From positions 77,661 to 141,660 of the forward strand of contig DASYNF010000108.1 in NCBI GenBank assembly GCA_036008685.1: a DNA stretch of 64,000 nt, given 5' to 3'. How positions within the stretch are numbered: the stretch's first letter is position 1; each line of letters starts with the position of its first letter. The notes below the pieces were generated by a model. It worked only from the letters and a program-made list of their open reading frames with translations, made no database searches and was not told the DNA's origin. The position numbers and the translations under genes are program-made. The stretch is from Actinomadura_C sp036008685. Lineage in GTDB: Bacteria > Actinomycetota > Actinomycetes > Streptosporangiales > Streptosporangiaceae. Below, piece after piece: positions 51,025-58,265 of this stretch.

Positions 51025-51531
51025 ATGACCGGTGCGGAGGAAATGCCCCGGGTCGCCGGCTCCGGCCAGGCGTCCGGTGCCGCCGAGGCCGATATCCGGG
51101 CGCTGGTCCATCAGGGGACCAGCGGTGCCGGGCACATCATCCGGCGGCTCTTCCAGCTGCGGACCCGAATGTGGCAGGAGACCGTGCCCACCGATCTCAC
51201 CGGCCCGCAGTACACCGTATTGGGCACGTTGTACATACACGGGAGCATGGACCAGCGCACTCTGGGGGGTCACGCGGGTCTGGACAAGTCCACCGCCGCG
51301 CCCATCGTCGAACGGTTGCGCGGTCGTGGGCTGCTCACCATCACCCGGGACCCGGCCGACGCGCGGCGCAAGCTCCTCGACCTCACTCCCGAGGGCCGCG
51401 AGATCGTGGTCCGTACGGCGCCGTTCGCGGCCGAGGTGGACGAACAACTGCTCGCGGCGCTGACCCCGGACGAGCGCGAGATCTTCTCCCGGCTGACCGG
51501 CCGGGTTCTCCAGGCCGAGACCCAGAGGTGA
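51025..51531 (+). CDS. MarR family regulator of the hydroxyarylate decarboxylase operon
   Basis: This 168-residue MarR-type protein has a winged-helix core (PTDLTGPQYTVLGTLYIHGS, DQRTLGGHAGLDKSTAAPIVERLRGRGLLTITRDPADARRKLLDLT) flanked by dimerisation helices (AGHIIRRLFQLRTRMWQETV and PFAAEVDEQLLAALTPDERE). The ATG at 51025 follows GGAAGGAG at seven bases. It lies upstream of the vdcBCD-type operon on the same strand; the intervening gap carries a near-ideal MarR operator. Such regulators release DNA on binding phenolic acids. Confidence 0.9.
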   Translation: MTGAEEMPRVAGSGQASGAAEADIRALVHQGTSGAGHIIRRLFQLRTRMWQETVPTDLTGPQYTVLGTLYIHGSMDQRTLGGHAGLDKSTAAPIVERLRGRGLLTITRDPADARRKLLDLTPEGREIVVRTAPFAAEVDEQLLAALTPDEREIFSRLTGRVLQAETQR

Positions 51532-51619
51532 ACCCGCTGCCGGCGTAGAGCCCGGCGGTGACGCCGGCGTTCGTACCAGTGATGGAACCCGGCTCGGTCT
51601 GCCCTGTGCGCCCCCGGAA

Positions 51620-51679
51620 TTGGAGTTAGGACGTACACGGAGTATTGTTGGCTCCAGTTAGGACGTCCACGTCCTAACT
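51620..51679 (+). promoter_or_regulatory. Decarboxylase-operon promoter with MarR operators
   Basis: An inverted repeat at 51656-51679 has perfect 11-bp arms (AGTTAGGACGT and its complement) separated by CC. An identical half-site AGTTAGGACGT lies at 51624-51634, 32 bp upstream in the same orientation. Between them is a possible promoter, TTGGAG (51620-51625) - 17 bp - TATTGT (51643-51648). The half-site overlaps the -35 and the full site covers the expected start point, ideal for repression. Confidence 0.75.
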
Positions 51680-51710
51680 TTCCGTGCCCGTCTGTTCAGG
51701 GGAGGTTGCC

Positions 51711-52484
51711 GTGCGACTCGTCGTCGCCATGACCGGAGCCACCGGGGCGATCATCGGGATCCGCCTGCTGGAGGCCCTGCGTGAACTCGACGTGGAGACT
51801 CATCTGGTGGTGAGCCGGTGGGCTCGCGCCACCATCGCGGAGGAGACTCCCTACACCGTCCGTGAGGTCGCCGGCCTGGCGAGCGTCAGCTACTCACCGG
51901 ACGACCAGGGCGCGACCATCTCCAGTGGCTCGTTCCACACCGATGGCATGGTCGTCGTCCCGTGCAGCATGAAGACGCTCGCCGGCATCCGCACCGGCTA
52001 TGCGAACGACCTCGTGGCCCGGGCCGCGGACGTGACCCTGAAGGAGCGGCGCCGGCTGGTGCTGGTGGCCCGCGAGACGCCGCTGTCCACCATCCACCTG
52101 GAGAACATGCTCGACCTGTCCCGGATGGGCGCGACCGTTCTGCCGCCGACGCCGGCGTTCTACAACCACCCCTCGAGCGTGGGGGACGTCGTCGAGCACG
52201 TCGTCGGACGCACGCTCGACCAGTTCGGGCTGACCCTGCCGACGGTGCGCCGCTGGGCCGGAATGCGGCAGGGACACCAAGGCGAGCACCCGCGGGCCGT
52301 CACCTCGGCCCCCGACCTTCACGTGGCGGGCACCCTCCCCGCGCCGGCTCCCGACCTGGACGAGAGCGGCCCTCTTGCCGCGCCGGCTCCCGACCTGGAC
52401 GAGACCGGCACTCTTGCCGCGCCGGCCCCCGATCCCTACTCGCCAGGTCCCCTCGCCGCTCCGGGACGAGTGAAGATCCCCTAG
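51711..52484 (+). CDS. vdcB: UbiX-type flavin prenyltransferase, decarboxylase B subunit, with repeat tail
   Basis: This 257-residue protein supplies prenylated FMN to the UbiD-type partner. The UbiX pattern is clear: VVAMTGATGAIIGIRLLEAL, VVPCSMKTLAGIRTGYANDL, VTLKERRRLVLVARETPLST and the end of the core near GRTLDQFGLTLPTVRRW (about residue 187). Normal UbiX/BsdB proteins stop soon after this. Here about 60 further residues are Pro/Ala-rich and contain three repeats of a 13-residue unit (APAPDLDESG...). The GTG follows GGGGAGG by five bases. It is the first gene of a B-C-D operon. Confidence 0.9.
   Translation: MRLVVAMTGATGAIIGIRLLEALRELDVETHLVVSRWARATIAEETPYTVREVAGLASVSYSPDDQGATISSGSFHTDGMVVVPCSMKTLAGIRTGYANDLVARAADVTLKERRRLVLVARETPLSTIHLENMLDLSRMGATVLPPTPAFYNHPSSVGDVVEHVVGRTLDQFGLTLPTVRRWAGMRQGHQGEHPRAVTSAPDLHVAGTLPAPAPDLDESGPLAAPAPDLDETGTLAAPAPDPYSPGPLAAPGRVKIP
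52341..52457 (+). repeat. 39-bp tandem repeat in the 3' end of the UbiX-type gene
   Basis: Units starting GCGCCGGCTCCCGACCTGGA at 52341 and 52380 and a diverged unit at 52419 follow each other with a period of 39 bp. They encode the acidic Pro/Ala-rich tail of the flavin prenyltransferase in frame. Confidence 0.85.
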
Positions 52485-52544
52485 CCGCCGCGGCCCGCCC
52501 CAGTCCACCGGCCCTGCACCCGAAACTCGAAAGAAGAACCGAAC

Positions 52545-53966
52545 ATGGCCTATGCCGATCTGCGGGAGTTCCTCGCGACGCTCGACCGCAACGGTCAGCT
52601 GCTCGGGTTCTCCGAACCCGTCAACCCCGAGCCCGACATGAGTGCCGCGGCCCGCGCCACCTCGAACCTCACGGACCGCGGTCCGGCTCTGGTGTTCGAC
52701 AACATCAACGGCTATGAACCCGGCAAGGCGCGAGTGGCCCTCAACGTCGTCGGCTCCTGGCCCAACCATGCCCTCATGCTGGGCCTGGACAAGGACACCC
52801 CGGTCAAGGACCAGTTCTTCGAGTTCGCCGGCCGGTGGGACGCCTTCCCGGGCCCGATCGAGCGGCGTGACGACGCGCCGTGGCAGGAGATCACCCTCAC
52901 CGAGGACATCGACCTGTTCCAGCTGCTGCCGCTGTTCCGGCTCAACACCTATGACGTGGGCTCCTACATCGACAAGGCCTGCGTCATCAGCCGCGACCCC
53001 GACGACCCCGGAAACTTCGGTAAGCAGAATGTCGGCATCTACCGGATCCAGGTCAAGGACAAGGACCGGCTCGGCATCCAGCCCCTGGCGGCGCACGACA
53101 TCGGGCTCCACCTGCAGCGGGCCGAGGAGCGCGGCGAGAACCTGCCGGTGGCGATCGCCCTGGGGAACGAGCCGGTGATCACGACCGTGGCCGGTATGCC
53201 ACTGGCCTACGACCAGTCCGAGTACGAGATGGCCGCGGCCATCCAGGGCGCGCCGTACCGGATCACCAAGGCGCCGCTGACCGGGCTGGATGTCCCGTGG
53301 GGCTCCGAGGTCGTGATCGAGGGCGAGATCATCGCCGGTGAGCGCGAGATCGAGGGACCGTTCGGGGAGTTCACCGGCCACTACTCCGGCGCCCGCCGCC
53401 AGCCGGTCATCAAGATCAACCGGCTCATGCACCGCCGCGACCCGATCTTCGAGCACCTGTACCTCGGCATGCCGTGGACCGAGATGGACTACACCCTCGC
53501 GCTCAACACCAGCGTGCCGTTGTACCGGCAGCTGAAGGCCGACTTCCCCGAGGTCGTGGCGGTCAACGCCATGTACACCCAGGGCCTGCTCGCCATCGTC
53601 TCCGTCAAGCAGCGCTTCGGTGGATTCGCCAAGGCCGTCGGCATGCGCGCGATGACCACCCCCCATGGCCTGGCCTACTGCAAGGTGATCATCATGGTCG
53701 ACGAGACCGTCGACCCGTTCAACCTCGCGCAGGTCATGTGGGCGCTCTCGGTCCGCTTCCACCCGCTGCACGACATCGTCACGATCCCCAACGCCTCCGT
53801 GCTGGCGCTGGACCCCAGCTCCGACCCGGCCGGCATCACCCACAAGGTCGTCCTCGACGCCACGATGCCCATCGCCCCCGAAGAGCGCGGCCACTACTCC
53901 CAGGTCGTCGGCGACCCCGCGGAGACCGGCACCTGGGAGAACATCATCAAGGGACTGCTCAAGTGA
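52545..53966 (+). CDS. vdcC: UbiD-type non-oxidative hydroxyarylic acid decarboxylase, C subunit
   Basis: This 473-residue prFMN-dependent (de)carboxylase has the UbiD patterns LREFLATLDRNGQLLGF at the N-terminus, QNVGIYRIQVKDKDRLGIQ (prFMN-binding region), IAGEREIEGPFGEFTGHYSG with catalytic Glu residues, and GFAKAVGMRAMTTPHGLAYC. With a UbiX-type B and a small D subunit in the same operon it matches the VdcBCD/BsdBCD systems that decarboxylate vanillate or 4-hydroxybenzoate-type acids. The exact substrate is not decidable from sequence. The next gene overlaps its stop by four bases. Confidence 0.92.
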   Translation: MAYADLREFLATLDRNGQLLGFSEPVNPEPDMSAAARATSNLTDRGPALVFDNINGYEPGKARVALNVVGSWPNHALMLGLDKDTPVKDQFFEFAGRWDAFPGPIERRDDAPWQEITLTEDIDLFQLLPLFRLNTYDVGSYIDKACVISRDPDDPGNFGKQNVGIYRIQVKDKDRLGIQPLAAHDIGLHLQRAEERGENLPVAIALGNEPVITTVAGMPLAYDQSEYEMAAAIQGAPYRITKAPLTGLDVPWGSEVVIEGEIIAGEREIEGPFGEFTGHYSGARRQPVIKINRLMHRRDPIFEHLYLGMPWTEMDYTLALNTSVPLYRQLKADFPEVVAVNAMYTQGLLAIVSVKQRFGGFAKAVGMRAMTTPHGLAYCKVIIMVDETVDPFNLAQVMWALSVRFHPLHDIVTIPNASVLALDPSSDPAGITHKVVLDATMPIAPEERGHYSQVVGDPAETGTWENIIKGLLK

Positions 53967-54211
53967 ACGAGACCACAGTGAACTCCACCGTCTGCCCGCG
54001 CTGCGACGCCGAGAACGTCCGGGTCCTGACGACCTCCCCGGTGCCCGGCCGGTGGGAGATGTACGTCTGCGACACCTGCGTCTATTCCTGGCGCTCGACC
54101 GAACCCGCCTACGCCACCGACCCGGCGGCCTACCCGGCACAGTTCAAGATCGACATCGCTGAGATCTCCACCATGGCCGCGATCCCGGCCGTGCCGCCGC
54201 GTCGTGGCTGA
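53963..54211 (+). CDS. vdcD: Hydroxyarylic acid decarboxylase D subunit
   Basis: This 82-residue protein is the small VdcD/BsdD/ShdD subunit. It contains two CxxC knuckles (VCPRCDAENV and VCDTCVYSWR) and the typical WEMYVCDTCVYSWRSTEPA, then an FKIDIAEI segment. The D subunit is required for full activity of the UbiD-type enzyme in known systems. Its GTG start overlaps the TGA of the C-subunit gene (GTGA). Confidence 0.92.
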   Translation: MNETTVNSTVCPRCDAENVRVLTTSPVPGRWEMYVCDTCVYSWRSTEPAYATDPAAYPAQFKIDIAEISTMAAIPAVPPRRG

Positions 54212-54223
54212 GGGGTGATGGGC

Positions 54224-54724
54224 ATGGCTCGATCGCTCGGAGACCGGCTGCCCGACGAGCTCGTCCGGGCCCTGGACGATGGGGTGCTCGACCGCCATGA
54301 CCAGGCCGCCTTCCTCCTGGTCACGACGGACGACGGGGGAGCGCCGCGACTGTCCATGATCAGCGCCGGCGAACTCCTCGTACGCGACGGGCGGACCCTC
54401 CGGCTGGCGCTCTGGCGCGGCTCCCGTACGGCACGCAACCTCGGGCGTGGTGGCAGCGCGCTGCTGGGAACCGTCGGTCCCGGGTCGGTGACCTATGTAC
54501 GGGCGGATCCGGTGCGCCTTGAGGTGCCGGAGGCGACGGGCCTGGAGTGCTTCGAGCTCGAAGTGACCGGAGTCGAGGCCGACGCGCACGCCGGCATGCC
54601 GGTGACCAGCGGCATCGCCTTCCGGATCGATGAGCCCGGCCATGCGACCGCCGTCGCCGCCTGGCGCCGGCAACGGGAACTGCTCGCCCGAGCGCACGTT
54701 CCGTCGCAGGGGAACGGCTCCTGA
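54224..54724 (+). CDS. Pyridoxamine 5'-phosphate oxidase-fold protein
   Basis: This 166-residue split-barrel protein reads LTTDDGGAPRLSMISAGELL-like at residues about 30-50, then LRLALWRGSRTARNLGRGGS and VTYVRADPVRLEVPE. Such FMN- or F420-binding proteins carry out reductions or serve as flavin-binding partners. It follows the decarboxylase operon by 12 bp and is presumably co-transcribed. Of three clustered starts I use the ATG at 54224, eight bases after GAGGGG. Confidence 0.75.
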   Translation: MARSLGDRLPDELVRALDDGVLDRHDQAAFLLVTTDDGGAPRLSMISAGELLVRDGRTLRLALWRGSRTARNLGRGGSALLGTVGPGSVTYVRADPVRLEVPEATGLECFELEVTGVEADAHAGMPVTSGIAFRIDEPGHATAVAAWRRQRELLARAHVPSQGNGS

Positions 54725-54763
54725 CGGGCCTGGTGACGGGCCTCCTGGCCGGCGGGGAGGCGG

Positions 54764-55468
54764 CTATTCGCCGTCGGCGGCCGGGTCTTCCGGCACCAGG
54801 ACGGCGGCGGAGGTCTTGGTGATGTGGTCGTGCATCGCGGCGGCGGCGGCGTCCGGGTCGTGGGCCTCCACGGCGTCGATGACGGCGCCGTGTTCGGCGA
54901 TGACGGAGGTGTGCCGCTGCGGGAGGGCCAGGGCCTCGAAGCCCATCAGCCACATCGCCCCGCGCAGACTGGCCATGGTGTCGCGGGTGCGCTCGAGCCC
55001 GAGGAGCTCGGGGATCAGCAGGTGAAAGTCCTCGTCGAGGGCGAGGAACGCCGACTGCTGTCCTCCCCCGGACAGCGCCGCCTGGGCCTCGACGAGCTCC
55101 CGGAGCCGCCGTACGTCCGACGCGTCCGCGGTGAGGGCCAGCTTGCGTACGGTGAAGGGCTCCAGCAGCAGGCGCAGATCGAAGATCTCCCGCCGTTGCC
55201 CGGCGGACAGCCGGCGGAGCCGGAAGCCGCGCTGGGAGGAGATCTCCACGAGGCCCTCGCGGGACAGCGCGATGAGCGCTTCGCGCACGGGCGTACGGGA
55301 CATGCCGAGCGTCAAGGCCAGTTCGTTCTCCGAGTACAGCGTGCCCTGGCCGATCGCCCCATCCCTGATCGCCTGCTGGATGCGCAGATAGGCACTTCGG
55401 GAGAGGGGGGGTGGCCGGTCGACGGCGGACACTCCGCTGAGCTTGGACACGGGCGGCATCTTACACAT
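54764..55468 (-). CDS. GntR/FCD regulator of the monooxygenase operon
   Basis: This 234-residue FadR-type regulator has a winged helix (AYLRIQQAIRDGAIGQGTLY, SENELALTLGMSRTPVREALIALSREGLVEI) and an FCD domain (about 95-225: FDLRLLLEPFTVRKLALTAD, LDEDFHLLIPELLG, HGAVIDAVEAHDPDAAAAAM). The conserved Asp and His positions for a metal are present. It is divergent from the NTF2-like gene, and the gap carries a TTGTATACAA palindrome typical of this family. No ribosome site is evident before the ATG, so the precise start is uncertain. Confidence 0.88.
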   Translation of the reverse strand: MCKMPPVSKLSGVSAVDRPPPLSRSAYLRIQQAIRDGAIGQGTLYSENELALTLGMSRTPVREALIALSREGLVEISSQRGFRLRRLSAGQRREIFDLRLLLEPFTVRKLALTADASDVRRLRELVEAQAALSGGGQQSAFLALDEDFHLLIPELLGLERTRDTMASLRGAMWLMGFEALALPQRHTSVIAEHGAVIDAVEAHDPDAAAAAMHDHITKTSAAVLVPEDPAADGE

Positions 55469-55484
55469 CCGTTACGGTGAGGGC

Positions 55485-55513
55485 TTGTATACAACACACT
55501 AGTGCACTAGTTT
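55485..55513. promoter_or_regulatory. GntR operator TTGTATACAA and adjacent 14-bp palindrome
   Basis: TTGTATACAA (55485-55494) is a perfect palindrome of the type bound by FadR-subfamily GntR proteins. Three bases further, ACTAGTGCACTAGT (55498-55511) is a perfect 14-bp palindrome. A possible plus-strand promoter uses TTGTAT (55485-55490) - 17 bp - TAGTTT (55508-55513), so both palindromes would overlap it. They lie between the divergent regulator and the NTF2-like gene. Confidence 0.7.
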
Positions 55514-55547
55514 CGGTGGCGTTCAGACCACGGCGAAGGAGTCGTTC

Positions 55548-55973
55548 ATGCCCCTCTCTGTCGAAGACAAGATCGCGATCCAGGAGCTCTCCAACATCCA
55601 CGTGAAGTACCTCGACGCACACGACGTCGACGCGTGGGCCGGCTGCTGGATCCCCGAGGGCAGGTTCATCGCGACCTATGGCACCTTCGAGGGCCATGAG
55701 GCCATCAAAGAGTTCATCCGCGGCCACATCAAGGCCGGCAAGGAGGACGGCGCCCGCCACGTCCTGACCAACTACGTCATCGAGGGCGACGGGGACCGCG
55801 CCACCGTCTACAGCCTGGTCGTCAAGATCCAGGTCGAGAAGGCGCCGTTCATCATCGCCACCGGCGTCTACAACGACGTCGCCGTCCGTACGGCCGACGG
55901 CTGGAAGTTCGAGTCGCGTCAGCTCGACGTCGACCCGGGCGTCTTCGCCGCGGCCGCCGCCGCGCAGGAGTGA
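55548..55973 (+). CDS. NTF2/SnoaL-like family protein
   Basis: This 141-residue protein has the NTF2-like cone fold pattern IQELSNIHVKYLDAHDVDAW, CWIPEGRFIATYGTFEGHEA, HVLTNYVIEGDGDRATVYSL and GVYNDVAVRTADGWKFESRQL. In ring-hydroxylating systems relatives act as small subunits; in other pathways they are isomerases or hydratases. It is the first gene of the operon that includes an HpaB-type monooxygenase. GAAGGAG precedes the start. Confidence 0.88.
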   Translation: MPLSVEDKIAIQELSNIHVKYLDAHDVDAWAGCWIPEGRFIATYGTFEGHEAIKEFIRGHIKAGKEDGARHVLTNYVIEGDGDRATVYSLVVKIQVEKAPFIIATGVYNDVAVRTADGWKFESRQLDVDPGVFAAAAAAQE

Positions 55974-55980
55974 GGACCGG

Positions 55981-56736
55981 ATGAGCGAACTCGCCGCGGA
56001 GCGGTGGGGCGACTCCGGCCCGCGGATCGTCATGGTGCACGGCAGTCTCGGCTCGGCCGCGGCGGCCTTCGGCGAGCAGAAGGTGCTCGCCGACCGCTAC
56101 CAGATCATCGCGCCGTACCGCCGGGGCTACAGCCCCAGCCCGGCGACGGACCGGATCGACCCGGACCGCGACGCCCGGGAGATCGTCGAGCTGCTCGGTT
56201 CCGGAGCGCACCTGGTCGGCACCTCGATGGGCGGGGTGGTGGCCATGCGGGCCGCCGCGCTCGCGCCGGAGGCCGTCTGGTCGCTCACCGTCATCGAACC
56301 GCCGGCCATGCCCAACGCCATCGGCCGTCCCGAGGCCGACAAGCTGCGCGAGGGCCTGCGCAGGCACTGGGAGGAGCACGGCGACGACGACCTCGAGTCG
56401 TTCGTGGCCGGATTCCTGCGGACGCTCAACGTCTCGATGGAGCTCCCCTCGCCGCTTCCCGGCCCGCTGGCCGAGGCCGTGGGCAACCTGCGGACCGAGC
56501 GGCCGTGGGAGACCGGCGTCCCGCTGGAGGAGCTGTCCCGGGCCGGCTTCCCCAAGCTGGTCGTCACCGGTGGCGGCACTCCCGGCTTCGAGGACGTCGC
56601 CGACGCCCTGGCGGAGAAGCTGCCGGCACGGCGGGTGCTCTTCGACGGCAGCCCGCACGCCGTACAGCGGATCGGTGAGAGGTTCAACGACGAGCTTCTC
56701 GACTTCCTCGCGACGGCGGGCGGCCCGTCCCGGTGA
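55981..56736 (+). CDS. Alpha/beta hydrolase
   Basis: This 251-residue hydrolase has IVMVHGSLGSAAAAFGEQ (oxyanion hole), nucleophile elbow LVGTSMGGVVAMRA (Ser about 82), and catalytic His in LFDGSPHAVQRIGE. It lies between the NTF2-like gene and the nitrilase-family gene, whose GTG overlaps its stop. A role as lactonase, thioesterase or ring-fission product hydrolase fits the context; it is not resolved. Confidence 0.88.
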   Translation: MSELAAERWGDSGPRIVMVHGSLGSAAAAFGEQKVLADRYQIIAPYRRGYSPSPATDRIDPDRDAREIVELLGSGAHLVGTSMGGVVAMRAAALAPEAVWSLTVIEPPAMPNAIGRPEADKLREGLRRHWEEHGDDDLESFVAGFLRTLNVSMELPSPLPGPLAEAVGNLRTERPWETGVPLEELSRAGFPKLVVTGGGTPGFEDVADALAEKLPARRVLFDGSPHAVQRIGERFNDELLDFLATAGGPSR

Positions 56737-57578
56737 GAACGGCACTCGTACAGGTGGCCAGCCCGGCCGGTGAGCCGGGACCGGACCGCAGGGAGCGCGT
56801 CGCCGCCATGGTCGCCGACGCGGCCGGGGCGGACCTGGTCGTGCTCCCGGAGCTCTGGCTCCCCGGTTATTTCGCCTTCGACTCCTATCCGGAGTCGGCC
56901 GAGCCGCTGGACGGCGACACCGTCACCGCGGCACGCGAGTGGGCGCGCCGGCTGGGCTGTCATCTGCACATGGGAAGTGTCCTGGAACGAGGTGAGGACG
57001 GCCGGCTCTACAACACCGCCGTCCTGATCGGCCCGGACGGCGAGATCCTCCACACGTACCGGAAGATCCACGTCTTCGGCTACAAGTCCCGAGAGGCCGA
57101 GCTCCTCACCCCGGGCGAGGAGATCGGCACCGTGCCGACGACGCTCGGCCGGCTGGGCACCACGACCTGCTACGACCTGCGTTTTCCCGAGCTCTACCGG
57201 GCTCTGGTCGACGAGGGCGCGGAGTCCATCGTGGTGTGCTCGGCCTGGCCCGCGGCCCGGCTCGCGCACTGGCGGCTGTTCACCTCCGCACGCGCCGTGG
57301 AGGAACAGGTCGTCATGATCGCGTGCAACGCGGTCGGGGAGCAGGCCGGCGGAGTGCGGCTCGGTGGTCACAGCAGGATCGTCGATCCCTGGGGCGAGAT
57401 CCTGGCCGAGGCCGGCGAGCAGGAGGGCATCACCTTCTGCGACGTGGACACCGCGGTGATCGCGGCGGCACGGGCCGAGTTTCCCGTGCTGGCCGACCGC
57501 CGCCTCGCCCTTCAAGGCCCCAACCCCCCGAGGCCCCGAGCCCCCGAGGCTCCGAGGCCCGAGAAAAAAGAGGTCTGA
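56733..57578 (+). CDS. Carbon-nitrogen hydrolase (nitrilase superfamily amidase)
   Basis: This 281-residue amidase has the Glu-Lys-Cys triad in place: Glu in LVVLPELWLPGY, Lys in TYRKIHVFGYKSRE, and Cys in TTCYDLRFPELYRALVDEGA. Members hydrolyse amides, N-carbamoyl groups or nitriles. Its GTG start overlaps the hydrolase stop by four bases. Presence of an amidase suggests that the substrate of this operon contains nitrogen. The C-terminus is a Pro-rich tail. Confidence 0.9.
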   Translation: MRTALVQVASPAGEPGPDRRERVAAMVADAAGADLVVLPELWLPGYFAFDSYPESAEPLDGDTVTAAREWARRLGCHLHMGSVLERGEDGRLYNTAVLIGPDGEILHTYRKIHVFGYKSREAELLTPGEEIGTVPTTLGRLGTTTCYDLRFPELYRALVDEGAESIVVCSAWPAARLAHWRLFTSARAVEEQVVMIACNAVGEQAGGVRLGGHSRIVDPWGEILAEAGEQEGITFCDVDTAVIAAARAEFPVLADRRLALQGPNPPRPRAPEAPRPEKKEV

Positions 57579-57581
57579 CAG

Positions 57582-58265
57582 ATGTCTGAAGCGACTCCGC
57601 TGCGATTTCGGCTGAGCACGACTTCGGCGCCGCTGGAGATCGCACCCACCCGTCTCATCGTGGCCGGCTACACCGGCCGCGACGAGGAGGCGGTGGCGGC
57701 CCACATCGCCGAGCTCGCCGATATCGGTGTGCCGCCGCCACCGACCGTACCCGCCTTCTATGACCTCGACCCGGCGCTGCTGACCACCGACCCGGTGATC
57801 ACCGTCGACGGCGAGGACACGTCCGGAGAGGTCGAGCCGGTGATCATCCGGCACGGCGGGCGTCACTATCTGGCCATCGGCTCGGACCACACCGACCGGG
57901 AGCTGGAGAAAACGGACATATCCTCATCCAAAGCTGCTTGTCCCAAGCCGCTGGGCGAGGTCGTCCTGCCCCTGCCCGACGACCTCGAGGCGTTCGACTG
58001 GGATTCCGTCACCGCCGCCAGCGAGGTCGACGGCGAACCGTACCAGCGAGGCACCCTCGCCGGGCTGCGCCGGCCCGCCGACCTGCTCGGCCGGCTCGCG
58101 GCGGCGCTGCCGGACACCGATGGCGATGTGGTCGTCTTCGGCGGGACCTTCCCACTGCTGACGGGCCGTTTCGTCTACGGACGCCAGTGGCGGCTGCGGT
58201 TCGAGCTCGGCGATGGAACCTCCCTGACCCACGCCTACGAAACGACCGGCAGGAGGAGCGTGTGA
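57582..58265 (+). CDS. DUF2848 family protein
   Basis: This 227-residue protein matches DUF2848: LIVAGYTGRDEEAVAAHIAEL near residue 25, PPPPTVPAFYDLDPALLTTD, SGEVEPVIIRHGGRHYLAIGSDHTDRELE, and SKAACPKPLGEVVLPL. The GSDHTDRELE and KPLG segments recall the fumarylacetoacetase/hydratase fold, so a hydrolase or hydratase role in ring-opened substrates is reasonable but unproven. It starts 3 bp after the amidase and its stop overlaps the next ATG by one base. Confidence 0.85.
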   Translation: MSEATPLRFRLSTTSAPLEIAPTRLIVAGYTGRDEEAVAAHIAELADIGVPPPPTVPAFYDLDPALLTTDPVITVDGEDTSGEVEPVIIRHGGRHYLAIGSDHTDRELEKTDISSSKAACPKPLGEVVLPLPDDLEAFDWDSVTAASEVDGEPYQRGTLAGLRRPADLLGRLAAALPDTDGDVVVFGGTFPLLTGRFVYGRQWRLRFELGDGTSLTHAYETTGRRSV

